DNA of 64,000 nt from UBA935 sp031556725 (GTDB lineage: Bacteria; Bacillota; Clostridia; Lachnospirales; Lachnospiraceae). A model generated the notes under the pieces. It was not told where the DNA came from, made no database searches, and was given only the letters and a program-made list of their open reading frames with translations. Positions 24,653 through 32,968 of the stretch are shown piece by piece. The DNA lies in NCBI GenBank assembly GCA_031556725.1, contig JAVBSL010000004.1:1-64000 (forward strand), given 5' to 3'. The stretch's first letter is position 1. The number at the start of each line of letters is the position of its first letter. The position numbers and the translations under genes are program-made.

Positions 24653-24769
24653 TTATGTAATATCCTCTTCGTCCCCCTATTGAAAACGTGAACTTGTTTG
24701 CTCCAAAGGCTAAATCCCCAGTCAGCGTATCACCAGCCTTGTTTACTTTCCCGGTGATACTGCTGTTTA
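24315..24769. repeat. Putative invertible segment swapping the fibre C-terminus
   Basis: TAAACAGCAGTATCAC (24315-24330, in the fibre gene) and its exact reverse complement (24754-24769) bracket 423 bp. On the minus strand from 24769 leftwards the frame reads NSSIT then GKVNKAGDTLTGDLAFGANK and on to a TAA within the segment. Phase is identical to that of the plus-strand gene at NSSIT. Inversion would replace the present C-terminal head by this alternative, which has the KAGDTLTGDL motif of phage tail fibres. No invertase gene is adjacent. Confidence 0.6.
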
Positions 24770-24772
24770 ACA
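24640..24772 (-). pseudogene. Silent alternative fibre C-terminus (no own start)
   Basis: A minus-strand frame without start codon or ribosome site encodes NSSITGKVNKAGDTLTGDLA and then a beta-rich stretch (FGANKFTFSIGGRRGYYIIN) ending QPDT-stop, with the stop near 24640. KAGDT-x-TGDL is a recurrent phage tail-fibre motif. Either a remnant of an inverted gene fragment or the spare 3' end of the fibre gene at 23930-24652. Confidence 0.55.
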
Positions 24773-24790
24773 AAGTAGTTATTACATAGT

Positions 24791-24821
24791 ATTGAGCCGA
24801 TAGAGAAAAGCCTTATCGGCT
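24791..24821 (+). terminator. Hairpin downstream of the invertible segment
   Basis: GAGCCGATA pairs with TATCGGCTC around AGAAAAGCCT-type loop sequence between the fibre gene and the first membrane-protein gene. It lacks a long T run, so it may attenuate rather than stop transcription. Confidence 0.45.
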
Positions 24822-24847
24822 CTTGTCATTCAGGAGGTGGTGGAATA

Positions 24848-25120
24848 GTGAAAAAACCAAAAAGAAGTAATTTTATTACATTTTCCAAAATATGGGTAAG
24901 CAGACTTATGTACATAGCAGTAATAGACATACAACTGTCTTATGTTTTGGCATTTATGGGTAAAGAACAAATAGCGGAAACACTGTCCATCACAGTTGTG
25001 ACAGAAATAATCGGTATTATGGCGGTGTATTTCGCAAAATCTTTTTTGGAAACAAAGGAACAGGAGAAAGTAAGGTTAGAGGAAAAAGAAACGGAGGAAT
25101 CAGAAAATGAAAAATATTGA
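24848..25120 (+). CDS. Small membrane protein, holin-like
   Basis: 90 residues starting at GTG 24848 after AGGAGGTGG. Two hydrophobic segments (~17-37 and ~46-66) and a long charged C-terminal tail (ETKEQEKVRLEEKETEESEN) give the usual holin topology. The 3' end overlaps the next small membrane gene by 14 bp. Position directly before a second holin-like gene and the endolysin gene makes a role in permeabilising the membrane for the lysin likely; an antiholin or accessory role is equally possible. Confidence 0.7.
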   Translation: MKKPKRSNFITFSKIWVSRLMYIAVIDIQLSYVLAFMGKEQIAETLSITVVTEIIGIMAVYFAKSFLETKEQEKVRLEEKETEESENEKY

Positions 25121-25328
25121 TTGGAAGAGAAAGTTAAGCAGCCGTAAATTTTGGTTAGCTTTGATTGGCTTTATCAGTGCGTTATGTGTGGTTTTTAATG
25201 TGGATAACGGTACTACGGAACAGCTCACAGCAATTATTATAAGCGGGGCTTATCTAATTGCCTATATATTGACGGAGGGCTGGGTGGACACAAAAAACAC
25301 TGATCCGGATGAGAAAGGAGGAGAGTAA
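25107..25328 (+). CDS. Phage holin, phi-LC3-like
   Basis: 73 residues. The start MKNIDWKRKLSSRKFWLALIGFI is the hallmark of phi-LC3-type holins (INWK.R..N..FW.ali). Two membrane spans (~16-34 and ~44-62) and a short charged tail (VDTKNTDPDEKGG) follow. Holins form holes in the cytoplasmic membrane that let the endolysin reach the wall. The lysin gene starts two bases after this stop. Confidence 0.85.
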   Translation: MKNIDWKRKLSSRKFWLALIGFISALCVVFNVDNGTTEQLTAIIISGAYLIAYILTEGWVDTKNTDPDEKGGE

Positions 25329-25329
25329 T

Positions 25330-26088
25330 ATGGCAACACAAATACAAGTAAAAACATTTATTGAGACCATTGCCCCCATTGCAATTTTTGTATGTAATCA
25401 AAAACCAAAAAAAGTACTTCCGTCTGTTTGCATCGCACAGGCATGTTGTGAGAGTGCATACGGAACAAGTACTAAAATGGTTGCAGCCAATGCAGTATTT
25501 GGCATTAAAGTCGGAAATAACAGGGTGCACTTCGGAAAAGCATGGAAAGATAAAGTATACAGCACAAAGACAAAAGAGTGTTACGACGGAAAAACCTATA
25601 CTAATATTGTGGATATGTTTCGGGCTTATGATTGCATTCGTGATGCGGTGGAAGACTATTATGATATGTTAGGTACCTGCTCCCGATATGCGAAATGTAT
25701 CGGAGAAACAGATTATACTAAATCTATTACCGCAATTAAAAACGGTGGTTATGCGACAGATCCGGACTACATAACAACAATTACATCAATTATCAAAAAA
25801 TATGATCTCACTCGGTACGATGGGTGTATGACAGGCAAAGTTTTAACAAATAATGGGGAAAATCCTTATGAGGAACCGCTTACAAATATTTGTTATGGAA
25901 TGAAAAGTCAGTCGGTCAAGTGGATTCAATTTGAACTTAACCAAAAAGGATATTCTTTAAGTGTAGATGGAATATTCGGAGTGCAGACGCTGGGAGCGGT
26001 AATTGCATTCCAAAAGGAAAATGCTCTGAAGGCGGATGGGATCGTTGGAGCTGTAACCAGGCAGACTCTCAAAGTGGGTAACCAGTAA
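25330..26088 (+). CDS. Endolysin: glucosaminidase plus peptidoglycan-binding domain
   Basis: 252 residues from ATG 25330 (AAAGGAGGAG upstream); no signal peptide, as expected for a holin-dependent lysin. Residues ~5-150 are a glucosaminidase domain of the LytD/FlgJ type with catalytic Glu in SVCIAQACCESAYGTS, and AVFGIKVGNNR and YDCIRDAVEDYYDML motifs. Residues ~175-250 are a PG_binding_1 domain (VKWIQFELNQKGYSLSVDG, FGVQTLGAVIAFQ, VDGIVG-type end). It is the complete counterpart of the truncated lysin at the window's left edge, so two related phages or a duplication contributed to this chromosome. Confidence 0.9.
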   Translation: MATQIQVKTFIETIAPIAIFVCNQKPKKVLPSVCIAQACCESAYGTSTKMVAANAVFGIKVGNNRVHFGKAWKDKVYSTKTKECYDGKTYTNIVDMFRAYDCIRDAVEDYYDMLGTCSRYAKCIGETDYTKSITAIKNGGYATDPDYITTITSIIKKYDLTRYDGCMTGKVLTNNGENPYEEPLTNICYGMKSQSVKWIQFELNQKGYSLSVDGIFGVQTLGAVIAFQKENALKADGIVGAVTRQTLKVGNQ

Positions 26089-26164
26089 GGGATACTACAA
26101 GTTAATATGTAATTAGAACATACGTATGAACTGTAAAAAATAAAATGAAAGAGAGGACAAAATT

Positions 26165-27094
26165 ATGTCAAAAGGATTTAAAACAATAAATTTACACGGT
26201 TGCACCAGTGGGGTAATCGAAATTCCGGTAATCGGAGAAAATGGAAATTGGTATGTAGGTAACGATGATACAGGTGTAAATGCAAGAGGTGATCAGGGTG
26301 AGCCGGGCCCGGAAGGTCCGCAGGGTCCCAAAGGAGATCAGGGCGAGACTGGACCGGAGGGTCCCCAGGGAATCCAAGGTATTCAGGGCGAAAAGGGTGA
26401 AACCGGAGAAATGGGACCAGAAGGCCCTCAGGGTATTCAGGGCATTCAGGGCGAAAAAGGTGAGACTGGTGAAATCGGACCGGAAGGCCCTCAGGGAATT
26501 CGGGGCGAAAAAGGTGAAACAGGTGCCACCGGTCCTCAGGGACCCCAGGGTGCAAAAGGTGATACGGGAGCAACCGGAGCAACCGGCCCTCAGGGTGCGA
26601 AGGGTGATACACCGCAGTTGGTTGCTAACTTGACAGAAACAGTTGCTGGAAAGGCATTGGATGCTACGATGGGTAAGACGTTGGATGGTAAGATTACCAA
26701 TGTAAATACCAATTTAACGACTGTAAGTAATAAACTGGGTGGATGTTATTTCTACCGGAATGGAAATGATTTCTATATCGTAGGTGCTGATTCAGTATCA
26801 AAAAAATTGGGTAATACAGATTATACTGTTGATAGTTATGATTTCAATTATAGTTCTCATACAGCATCTGGTTATGCACAAATCACAAACTTTAATCTTA
26901 CCTCAATACCTAATTATCAAAGTTTAATATTAAATAAAAATTTATTTGTGTTTATTACCAGAACAGAAATGTTTCAAGCCGATATTACTTCGTTTCCGAC
27001 ATATGATTATACAAGCACAGGAATTCTTACTATAACATCTCATCAAATGAGAGTAGAAAAAGTTACTGTGAAAGTAATAAAAACAAGTAATTGA
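26165..27094 (+). CDS. Second collagen-like phage fibre protein
   Basis: 309 residues, ATG 26165 after GAGAGGAC. Same plan as the protein at 23930-24652: N-terminal ~40-residue module (VIGENGNWYVGNDDTGV), ~110 residues of Gly-X-Y repeats (about twice as long, with internal repeats of GPEGPQGIQGIQGEKGETGE), the NLTETVAGKALDATMGK linker, and a different C-terminal head (~185-309) rich in Tyr, Asn and Thr. Even the upstream leader with TTAGAACATACGTATG (26111-26126 region) repeats the one before the first fibre gene (23878 region). The gene plus leader was thus duplicated and then diverged in the collagen length and the binding head. Confidence 0.8.
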   Translation: MSKGFKTINLHGCTSGVIEIPVIGENGNWYVGNDDTGVNARGDQGEPGPEGPQGPKGDQGETGPEGPQGIQGIQGEKGETGEMGPEGPQGIQGIQGEKGETGEIGPEGPQGIRGEKGETGATGPQGPQGAKGDTGATGATGPQGAKGDTPQLVANLTETVAGKALDATMGKTLDGKITNVNTNLTTVSNKLGGCYFYRNGNDFYIVGADSVSKKLGNTDYTVDSYDFNYSSHTASGYAQITNFNLTSIPNYQSLILNKNLFVFITRTEMFQADITSFPTYDYTSTGILTITSHQMRVEKVTVKVIKTSN

Positions 27095-27136
27095 GATTTA
27101 ACCTGGCATTTAATAAGTAATAACATAATAAACAAA

Positions 27137-27178
27137 TAACTCCCTGATGTAGCAGCACATGCTGCCCGCACCGGGGAG
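27137..27178 (-). terminator. Terminator of tRNA-Gly
   Basis: AACTCCC and GGGGAGTT form the base of a long hairpin with an inner stem GCAGCacatGCTGC. On the minus strand it follows the tRNA directly and is succeeded by T-rich sequence. Confidence 0.6.
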
Positions 27179-27185
27179 TTTCCAA

Positions 27186-27255
27186 GCAGATAACGGGAGT
27201 CGAACCCGCCTCTCCGGCTTGGGAAGCCAGCGTTCTACCGATGAACCATATCTGC
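27186..27255 (-). tRNA. tRNA-Gly (anticodon CCC)
   Basis: On the minus strand the acceptor arms GCAGATA and TATCTGC pair fully. The D arm is GTTC-ATCGGTA-GAAC. The anticodon arm CTGGC-TTCCCAA-GCCGG gives anticodon CCC. The T arm is GCGGG-TTCGACT-CCCGT-like. The CCA end is not encoded. It flanks the phage-derived module and could be an integration target, but I see no repeated tRNA fragment on the other side. Confidence 0.93.
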
Positions 27256-27383
27256 GTGCAATCATTATAACACAGTGCCAGTCTTTCAAACAATCAATTT
27301 TTGAAAAAGACTGGCACTTTTTTTCTCCGTATACTATGATAAAAAAGGTAAACCCAGTAAAACTAAGAAAAGAGGAATCCTTC

Positions 27384-28067
27384 ATGTATAAAATATTAAT
27401 TGTCGAGGATGATGCCGTCATAGCCGATGAAATCCGTAAATATCTCATCAAATGGGGATATGAGGTAGAAACGGTAACAGATTTTACTCAAATAAGTGAA
27501 CAATTTGCTTCCTGCCAGCCTCATCTTGTACTGATGGATATCATCCTGCCTTTTTACAACGGATATCATTGGTGCGGCGAGATCCGCAAGACTTCACAGG
27601 TTCCCATCCTTTTCCTGTCTTCCGCCAGCGATAATATGAATATTGTTATGGCAGTTAACATGGGTGGCGATGACTTTGTGGCCAAGCCCTTTGAACTGGA
27701 AGTGCTTTCAGCCAAAATACAGGCATTGCTTCGCCGTACCTATACCTTTGGAGGCGGAGACTCCAAGACCGGCCGACTGCTGAATCATGGGGAAATCACC
27801 TTGAATCTGGAAGATGCCACACTTTCCAACCATGATGCAAAAGTAGAATTGACTAAAAATGAGTTTAAAATACTTCAGATACTTTTAGAAAATTCCGGCC
27901 GCATTGTTTCCCGGGAAATGCTGATGAAGCGGTTGTGGGACAATGAATTGTTTGTGGATGATAACACGTTGACGGTTAACATAACTCGGATACGCAAAAA
28001 ATTGGAAGAAATCGGAATCACCGATTTGATTCGGACGCAAAAAGGAATGGGATATGTTATTGATTAG
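27384..28067 (+). CDS. BceR-like response regulator
   Basis: 227 residues from ATG 27384 (GAGG upstream); the open frame extends further upstream through the tRNA and is not coding there. Receiver domain with IVEDDAV, phospho-Asp in VLMDIILPFYNG, SSAS and FVAKPFE. The winged helix ends in TRIRKKLEEIGI...IRTQKGMGYVID. The kinase gene overlaps its end by 14 bp. With the intramembrane-sensing kinase and the ABC pair that follow it forms a Bce-type antimicrobial peptide detection and resistance module. Confidence 0.92.
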   Translation: MYKILIVEDDAVIADEIRKYLIKWGYEVETVTDFTQISEQFASCQPHLVLMDIILPFYNGYHWCGEIRKTSQVPILFLSSASDNMNIVMAVNMGGDDFVAKPFELEVLSAKIQALLRRTYTFGGGDSKTGRLLNHGEITLNLEDATLSNHDAKVELTKNEFKILQILLENSGRIVSREMLMKRLWDNELFVDDNTLTVNITRIRKKLEEIGITDLIRTQKGMGYVID

Positions 28068-29046
28068 ACAATACTTAAAGGATAAAAGAAAAGTAATCAT
28101 TGGTTATGTGCTGATTGTCATATGTTTTCTGGCTGTCGGTTCACTCAATCAATTAGATAGTCTGCCCAAGATTGCCTATGCAGCAGTGATAATCGGATTT
28201 ATCGGCAGCTGCATAGGAATCTATGATTTTTGGAGATACAGCAGGCACTGCCAGACCCTTCGTCAGCTTGCGGTGCAAAAAAATAGCGGCGAGGGTTTTA
28301 CTATAGAAGAACTTCCTCCGGCAGCAGATTGCCTGCAGGAAGAATATCAAAACCAGCTTCGGGAGATGCAGAGTATCTTGCAAAACAACCTGTCAACTCA
28401 ACGGCAAAAGGAAAGTGAAATGATGGACTATTACTTAATGTGGGCCCATCAGATCAAAACCCCCATTGCGGCTATGAAATTACTGATTCAAAATGAGCCG
28501 GGTCATGACTTTCAAGTAGAGAAGGAATTATTTAAAATCGAATCCTACGTGGAGATGGTACTTCATTATCTGCGTCTGGAAAGTATATCATCGGATCTGC
28601 TCCTGAAAAAGTATGATATTTACGCTATGGTAAAAAGTACGGTGAAGAAGTACTCCCTGCTTTTTATTGATGGAAAAATAACGCTAAACCTGCAGGAATT
28701 TAAGAAAGAGATCATTACCGATGAAAAATGGTTTACTTTTGTACTGGAACAGCTTTTATCCAATGCAATCAAATATACACCGGCCGGTGAAATCACCATT
28801 TATATGGAAGAAGAGCAGCTGATCATCAAAGATACGGGGATTGGAATCAAAGAAGAAGATCTGCCCCGCATTTTTGAACGGGGTTTTACCGGATATAATG
28901 GCCGAATGGACAAGAAATCTACCGGTATAGGATTATATCTTAGCCGTCAGGTAACTGATCGGCTTGGCATCTCCATGACAATAACTTCCGGTCAGGGCAG
29001 GGGAACGAGGGTATGTTTGAATTTCAGTGACCTTACAAAAATGTAA
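28054..29046 (+). CDS. BceS-like intramembrane-sensing histidine kinase
   Basis: 330 residues. Two spans close together near the N-terminus (~13-30 and ~37-57) leave almost no extracellular loop, the hallmark of intramembrane-sensing kinases that read the state of their ABC transporter. Phospho-acceptor His in MWAHQIKTPIAAMKL, N box QLLSNAIKYTPAG, G boxes KDTGIGI and STGIGLYLSRQV. Overlaps the regulator gene by 14 bp. Confidence 0.92.
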   Translation: MLLIRQYLKDKRKVIIGYVLIVICFLAVGSLNQLDSLPKIAYAAVIIGFIGSCIGIYDFWRYSRHCQTLRQLAVQKNSGEGFTIEELPPAADCLQEEYQNQLREMQSILQNNLSTQRQKESEMMDYYLMWAHQIKTPIAAMKLLIQNEPGHDFQVEKELFKIESYVEMVLHYLRLESISSDLLLKKYDIYAMVKSTVKKYSLLFIDGKITLNLQEFKKEIITDEKWFTFVLEQLLSNAIKYTPAGEITIYMEEEQLIIKDTGIGIKEEDLPRIFERGFTGYNGRMDKKSTGIGLYLSRQVTDRLGISMTITSGQGRGTRVCLNFSDLTKM

Positions 29047-29156
29047 GGAATAAGAAAGAAATGTAAGCCGAATCGATGGCAGCACATTTCTTTTTCTATT
29101 ATATTTTTATTTATCGACGGCAATCATTGCCGCAATATAAAAATAGGAGGACAAAA

Positions 29157-29924
29157 ATGGCTCTTTTAGAAGCAAGAAATATTAAAAAAATATATACCAC
29201 TCATTTCGGCGGAAACAAGGTGCAGGCCCTTGAAAATATCTGCTTTTCGGTGGAAAAAGGGGAATATGTTGCCATCATGGGTGAATCCGGATCAGGCAAG
29301 ACCACTCTTTTAAACATTTTGGCGTCATTAGATAAACCCACTTCCGGCCAGGTATCCATATCCGGTAAAAACATTTCGGAGATTAAAGAAAAAGAAATTT
29401 GTGCTTTCCGCCGGGATAATTTTGGATTCGTATTTCAGGATTTTAACCTGTTAGACACTTTTTCCCTGCAGGATAATATTTTTCTGCCGTTAGTTCTGGC
29501 TGGTTCAACTTTTGAGCAAATGCAGGAAAGAATCCTGCCATTAGCCAGAAAACTGAACATTGAAGATATTTTGCATAAGTACCCTTACGAGGTATCAGGG
29601 GGACAGAAACAACGAGCCGCAGCAGCCAGGGCATTGATTACGGAGCCGCAGGTTGTTTTTGCAGATGAGCCTACCGGTGCATTGGATTCCAAAGCAGCAG
29701 CCCGTCTGTTAAGATTATTTGCGGAAATAAACAAAGAAGGGCAGACCATTTTGATGGTAACCCATAGCATCAGCGCAGCAAGTCATGCCGGCAGAGTATT
29801 GTTTATTAAGGATGGCAGCGTTTTCCATCAGCTTTACCGGGGAAATCTGACTAATGATGAAATGTATAAGAAGATATCCGATTCCCTTACAGTTTCTTTG
29901 GCGGGAGGTGAGCAGGTTGTCTAA
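29157..29924 (+). CDS. BceA-like ABC transporter ATP-binding protein
   Basis: 255 residues from ATG 29157, 6 bp after AGGAGG; the frame is open further upstream without a ribosome site. Walker A GESGSGKTTL, Q-loop VFQDFNLL, signature EVSGGQKQRAAAARAL, Walker B VVFADEPTGALDSK, H-loop VTHS. The permease gene begins inside its last codons (8-bp overlap). A BceAB pair frees lipid II-cycle intermediates from bound peptide antibiotics and also acts as the sensor for the kinase upstream. Confidence 0.92.
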   Translation: MALLEARNIKKIYTTHFGGNKVQALENICFSVEKGEYVAIMGESGSGKTTLLNILASLDKPTSGQVSISGKNISEIKEKEICAFRRDNFGFVFQDFNLLDTFSLQDNIFLPLVLAGSTFEQMQERILPLARKLNIEDILHKYPYEVSGGQKQRAAAARALITEPQVVFADEPTGALDSKAAARLLRLFAEINKEGQTILMVTHSISAASHAGRVLFIKDGSVFHQLYRGNLTNDEMYKKISDSLTVSLAGGEQVV

Positions 29925-31899
29925 AAAGATTTTACTCCCCTCGCTGGCATTTATGGGAATCAGGAAAAACAGTTCAACCTATATTCCTTATCTGGCGGCC
30001 TGCGTCTTTTCGGTATTTGCATATTTTGTGTTTGACTCAATTCTTTATAATGACATTATGAAGCAATTGCCTCGGGCGTCATATGCATTGGTGCTGATGC
30101 GGCTGGGCTTGATTTTACTGGGGCTTATTCTGGTTCCTTTTCTTTTTTATACCAACAGTTTTCTGGTAAAGAGGCGGGGAAAGGAGCTGGGGTTATACAG
30201 TATTTTGGGATTAGAGAAAAAACATATAGGCGTCATGATGGCACTGGAAACATTATATATATATGTATTTGTAATGACGATTGGAATATTGACCGGTATG
30301 GTCTTTGCCAAGCTGGTGTTTCTATTATTGCTGAATATGGCCGGGCTGCCGATTGATGCTGTGTTTACCTTGCAGTGGAAGGCAGTTGGTGGGAGTGCGG
30401 TTTTCTTCGGATTCATATCAGTATTGAACTTAGCGGTCAATTTATTTCAGGTAGGCCGAACCAATCCGGCAAATTTAATGGGCAAATCACGGAAAGGTGA
30501 AAAAGAACAAAAGGGATTGTGGATTTTTGCTGTTCTGGGAGTCCTGGCCTTGTTAGCGGGATATTACTTTTCATTTAGTGCAGAATTAGACAGCCTTATA
30601 TTTTTTAAATTTTTTGGCGCAATTTTGCTGGTAGTAATAGGTACGTACTTTTTATTTACCTGGGGAAGCATTGCGATATTGCGAATTTTAAGAGCCAATA
30701 AAAAATTTTATTATAGAAAAGAAAACTTTATTACCCTGTCGGGAATGTACGGGCGGATGAGAAAAAGCGCAGCCAGCCTGGTCAATATTTGTATATTCAG
30801 CACCATGGTAATCATTACCTTACTGTGCACATCATCTCTTTATGCCGGAACAGAGGGAATTATGAAGACCGCCTATCCATATACGCTGCAGTTGCAGTTT
30901 GGGGAACTGACGGATACCAAAAAGGTGGAGGAAGGGCTGATTAATCTGGTAACAGAATGCGGAGGGAAGGTAGATACACTTATTTCATACAGGCATCTGG
31001 ATACCACTTTGAACCAGGAAGAGGAGCAGTTTAGCATTCACTCGGAAATAGAAAGACGATATGCTTTGGAAGGGAAATATCAGGTGCAATTTATTCCTTT
31101 GGAAGATTACAATGCCCTTCAGGGAACGACATATGAGCTAAAACCGGATGAAGTGATGGTGTACAGTACCGGAAGCGATTACGGATATGAACGGATAAAG
31201 ATAGAGAACAAAGAATATTGGGTAAAAGAAGAACTTAATGACAGCCTTTTAAGAAGAAAATCAAAGGGAGATGTTTTTACCAAAGAGTACTACATTATTC
31301 TGCCGGATATGAAAGAACTGACTTCATATATCGGAATGTGGGAAGAACAGGCCCGTCAGATCCAAAGTGATATTTGTATTGAGGTGACTGGTGATAAGAC
31401 GGCTATCGAGGCATTTATTCAGGAAGCCAGTGTAATGGTTGGCAGCAGGGAAGACTTCATCGGTCTTGCAAACGGTTATGCTGGTCGATTGGAAATCCAG
31501 TCTATGGATGGCAGTCTTTTATTTATCGGGATCTTTTTTGGACTTGTCTTTATGATGTGTATGCTTTTGATTATGTATTATAAGCAGATTACGGAAGGCT
31601 TTGAGGACAAAAATAATTTTGACATCATGCAGCAGGTGGGCATGAGTGATCGTGAAGTGCGTTCGACAATCAAAAAGCAGGTGTTTATGGTATTCTTTAT
31701 TCCCCTGGCAGGAGCCATCCTGCATACAGCAGCGGGCTTGCCGATGATCATTAAATTAATGGGAGCAATCAGGCTGTTTGATGTGCCGTTGCTGCTATGG
31801 TGCAGCGCTGCGGTAGTGGTTGCATTTGGCTTTGTTTACCTGGGCAGCTATTTGATTACTGCCCGGGCATATTATAGAATAGTTCATTCGGTTCAGTAA
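29917..31899 (+). CDS. BceB-like FtsX-type permease
   Basis: 660 residues, started at TTG 29917, 6 bp behind GGGAGGTG; an ATG at 29854 would lie deep inside the ATPase gene. Ten membrane spans are expected: four near the N-terminus up to ~residue 190, further ones to ~320, a large extracytoplasmic domain (~330-545), and three spans near the end (~550-650). This large domain between spans 7 and 8 is the ligand-recognition part of BceB proteins. The length fits the family (640-680). It should interact with the kinase at 28054-29046. The exact antibiotic cannot be predicted. Confidence 0.9.
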   Translation: MSKKILLPSLAFMGIRKNSSTYIPYLAACVFSVFAYFVFDSILYNDIMKQLPRASYALVLMRLGLILLGLILVPFLFYTNSFLVKRRGKELGLYSILGLEKKHIGVMMALETLYIYVFVMTIGILTGMVFAKLVFLLLLNMAGLPIDAVFTLQWKAVGGSAVFFGFISVLNLAVNLFQVGRTNPANLMGKSRKGEKEQKGLWIFAVLGVLALLAGYYFSFSAELDSLIFFKFFGAILLVVIGTYFLFTWGSIAILRILRANKKFYYRKENFITLSGMYGRMRKSAASLVNICIFSTMVIITLLCTSSLYAGTEGIMKTAYPYTLQLQFGELTDTKKVEEGLINLVTECGGKVDTLISYRHLDTTLNQEEEQFSIHSEIERRYALEGKYQVQFIPLEDYNALQGTTYELKPDEVMVYSTGSDYGYERIKIENKEYWVKEELNDSLLRRKSKGDVFTKEYYIILPDMKELTSYIGMWEEQARQIQSDICIEVTGDKTAIEAFIQEASVMVGSREDFIGLANGYAGRLEIQSMDGSLLFIGIFFGLVFMMCMLLIMYYKQITEGFEDKNNFDIMQQVGMSDREVRSTIKKQVFMVFFIPLAGAILHTAAGLPMIIKLMGAIRLFDVPLLLWCSAAVVVAFGFVYLGSYLITARAYYRIVHSVQ

Positions 31900-31916
31900 C
31901 TGGCATCCGGTTTTGG

Positions 31917-31952
31917 GTAACTGACTGTTTATTTATGACAGGTTACCTTTCC
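31917..31952 (+). terminator. Hairpin behind the Bce module
   Basis: GGTAACTG and CAGGTTACC form an imperfect stem around an AT-rich loop 20 bp after the permease stop, followed by TTTCC. Likely a weak terminator. Confidence 0.45.
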
Positions 31953-32041
31953 CCATATTGTGTTGTGCAAAATTGCGTATATACTTGAGTTTACAAAGTA
32001 GTTGACGCAGCGCGTAAGCAATTGGGAAAGGTGATTTTTGG

Positions 32042-32968
32042 ATGGATAAAATAATTGAAGTAAAAAATTTAAAGAAAAGCTACGGCACGGTTCAAGCCGT
32101 GAAAGGAATTGATTTTTATGTGGAGCGGGGTAAATTATTTGCCTTTTTAGGACCTAACGGAGCCGGAAAAAGTACTACCATTGATATAATCTGTACTCTT
32201 TTAAAGCCTGATGCCGGAGAGGTGTTAATTGATGGCTGCCGCTTAGGCAGCGAAGATGACTTGATCCGTAACAGGATCGGAGCGGTTTTCCAGGACAGCA
32301 TCCTGGATGCCCGGCTGACAGTACGGGAAAACCTCATGGTCAGAGGGAAATTTTATATGAAGAATAGGGCAGATGTTAAAGCCGCTGTTGCCACAGCAGC
32401 CAGGGTGGCAGGAATTGCAGAGTTTATCGACCGTCCTTACGGAAAGCTTTCCGGCGGTCAAAGACGGCGGGCGGATATTGCCAGAGCGTTGATAAATACC
32501 CCTAAGATATTGTTTTTGGATGAGCCTACTACCGGTCTGGATCCGCAGACCAGAAAAAGTGTCTGGGATATGATCGCCCGGCTGCAAAAGGATATGGAAA
32601 TGACGGTATTTCTGACCACCCACTATATGGAAGAAGCAGCCCGGGCAGATTATATTTTGATTGTCGATCATGGAGAAATTGCAGTAAAGGGAACGCCTTA
32701 TGAACTGCGGGATAATTACAGCTCGGATTACTTAAAGATAAAGCCTTATCGGGAGGAGCGGAAAGCACTGGTGAATTTTCTTGAACAGCACAATTTAAAA
32801 GGTAAAGAAAAGGATTCGGTATTTCATATTGCTATTAAGGATACCAGGAAAGCCATAGCCGTTTTGAAGGAAGCAGAAGAATGGATTGAAAGCTTTGAAG
32901 TTATTCACGGAACGATGGATGATGTCTTTTTAAATATAATTGGGAAGGAGAACAGTAATAATGATTAA
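32042..32968 (+). CDS. ABC exporter ATP-binding protein (DrrA/NatA type)
   Basis: 308 residues. Walker A GPNGAGKSTT, Q-loop FQDSIL, signature KLSGGQRRRADIARAL, Walker B ILFLDEPTTGLDP, H-loop THYMEEA. The C-terminal ~80 residues (VKGTPYELRDNYSSDYLKI onward) follow the DrrA pattern. It overlaps the permease gene by 8 bp. With the LytTR regulator and DUF3021 protein downstream it forms a four-gene unit for export of a drug or peptide and its control. Confidence 0.9.
   Translation: MDKIIEVKNLKKSYGTVQAVKGIDFYVERGKLFAFLGPNGAGKSTTIDIICTLLKPDAGEVLIDGCRLGSEDDLIRNRIGAVFQDSILDARLTVRENLMVRGKFYMKNRADVKAAVATAARVAGIAEFIDRPYGKLSGGQRRRADIARALINTPKILFLDEPTTGLDPQTRKSVWDMIARLQKDMEMTVFLTTHYMEEAARADYILIVDHGEIAVKGTPYELRDNYSSDYLKIKPYREERKALVNFLEQHNLKGKEKDSVFHIAIKDTRKAIAVLKEAEEWIESFEVIHGTMDDVFLNIIGKENSNND

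Noticed and set aside
26111..26126. Second LexA box (GAACATACGTATG) ahead of the fibre genes
   Set aside because: The right half is GTATG instead of GTTC; the same leader precedes both fibre genes and is better explained by gene duplication.
27159..27383. Longer N-terminus of the BceR-like regulator
   Set aside because: The extension would translate the tRNA-Gly region; the receiver domain begins properly at ATG 27384 with a ribosome site.
31980..32010. LytTR binding repeats upstream of the ABC gene
   Set aside because: AGTTTAC and AGTTGAC half-sites are 12 bp apart, not the ~21-bp period expected for LytTR sites.
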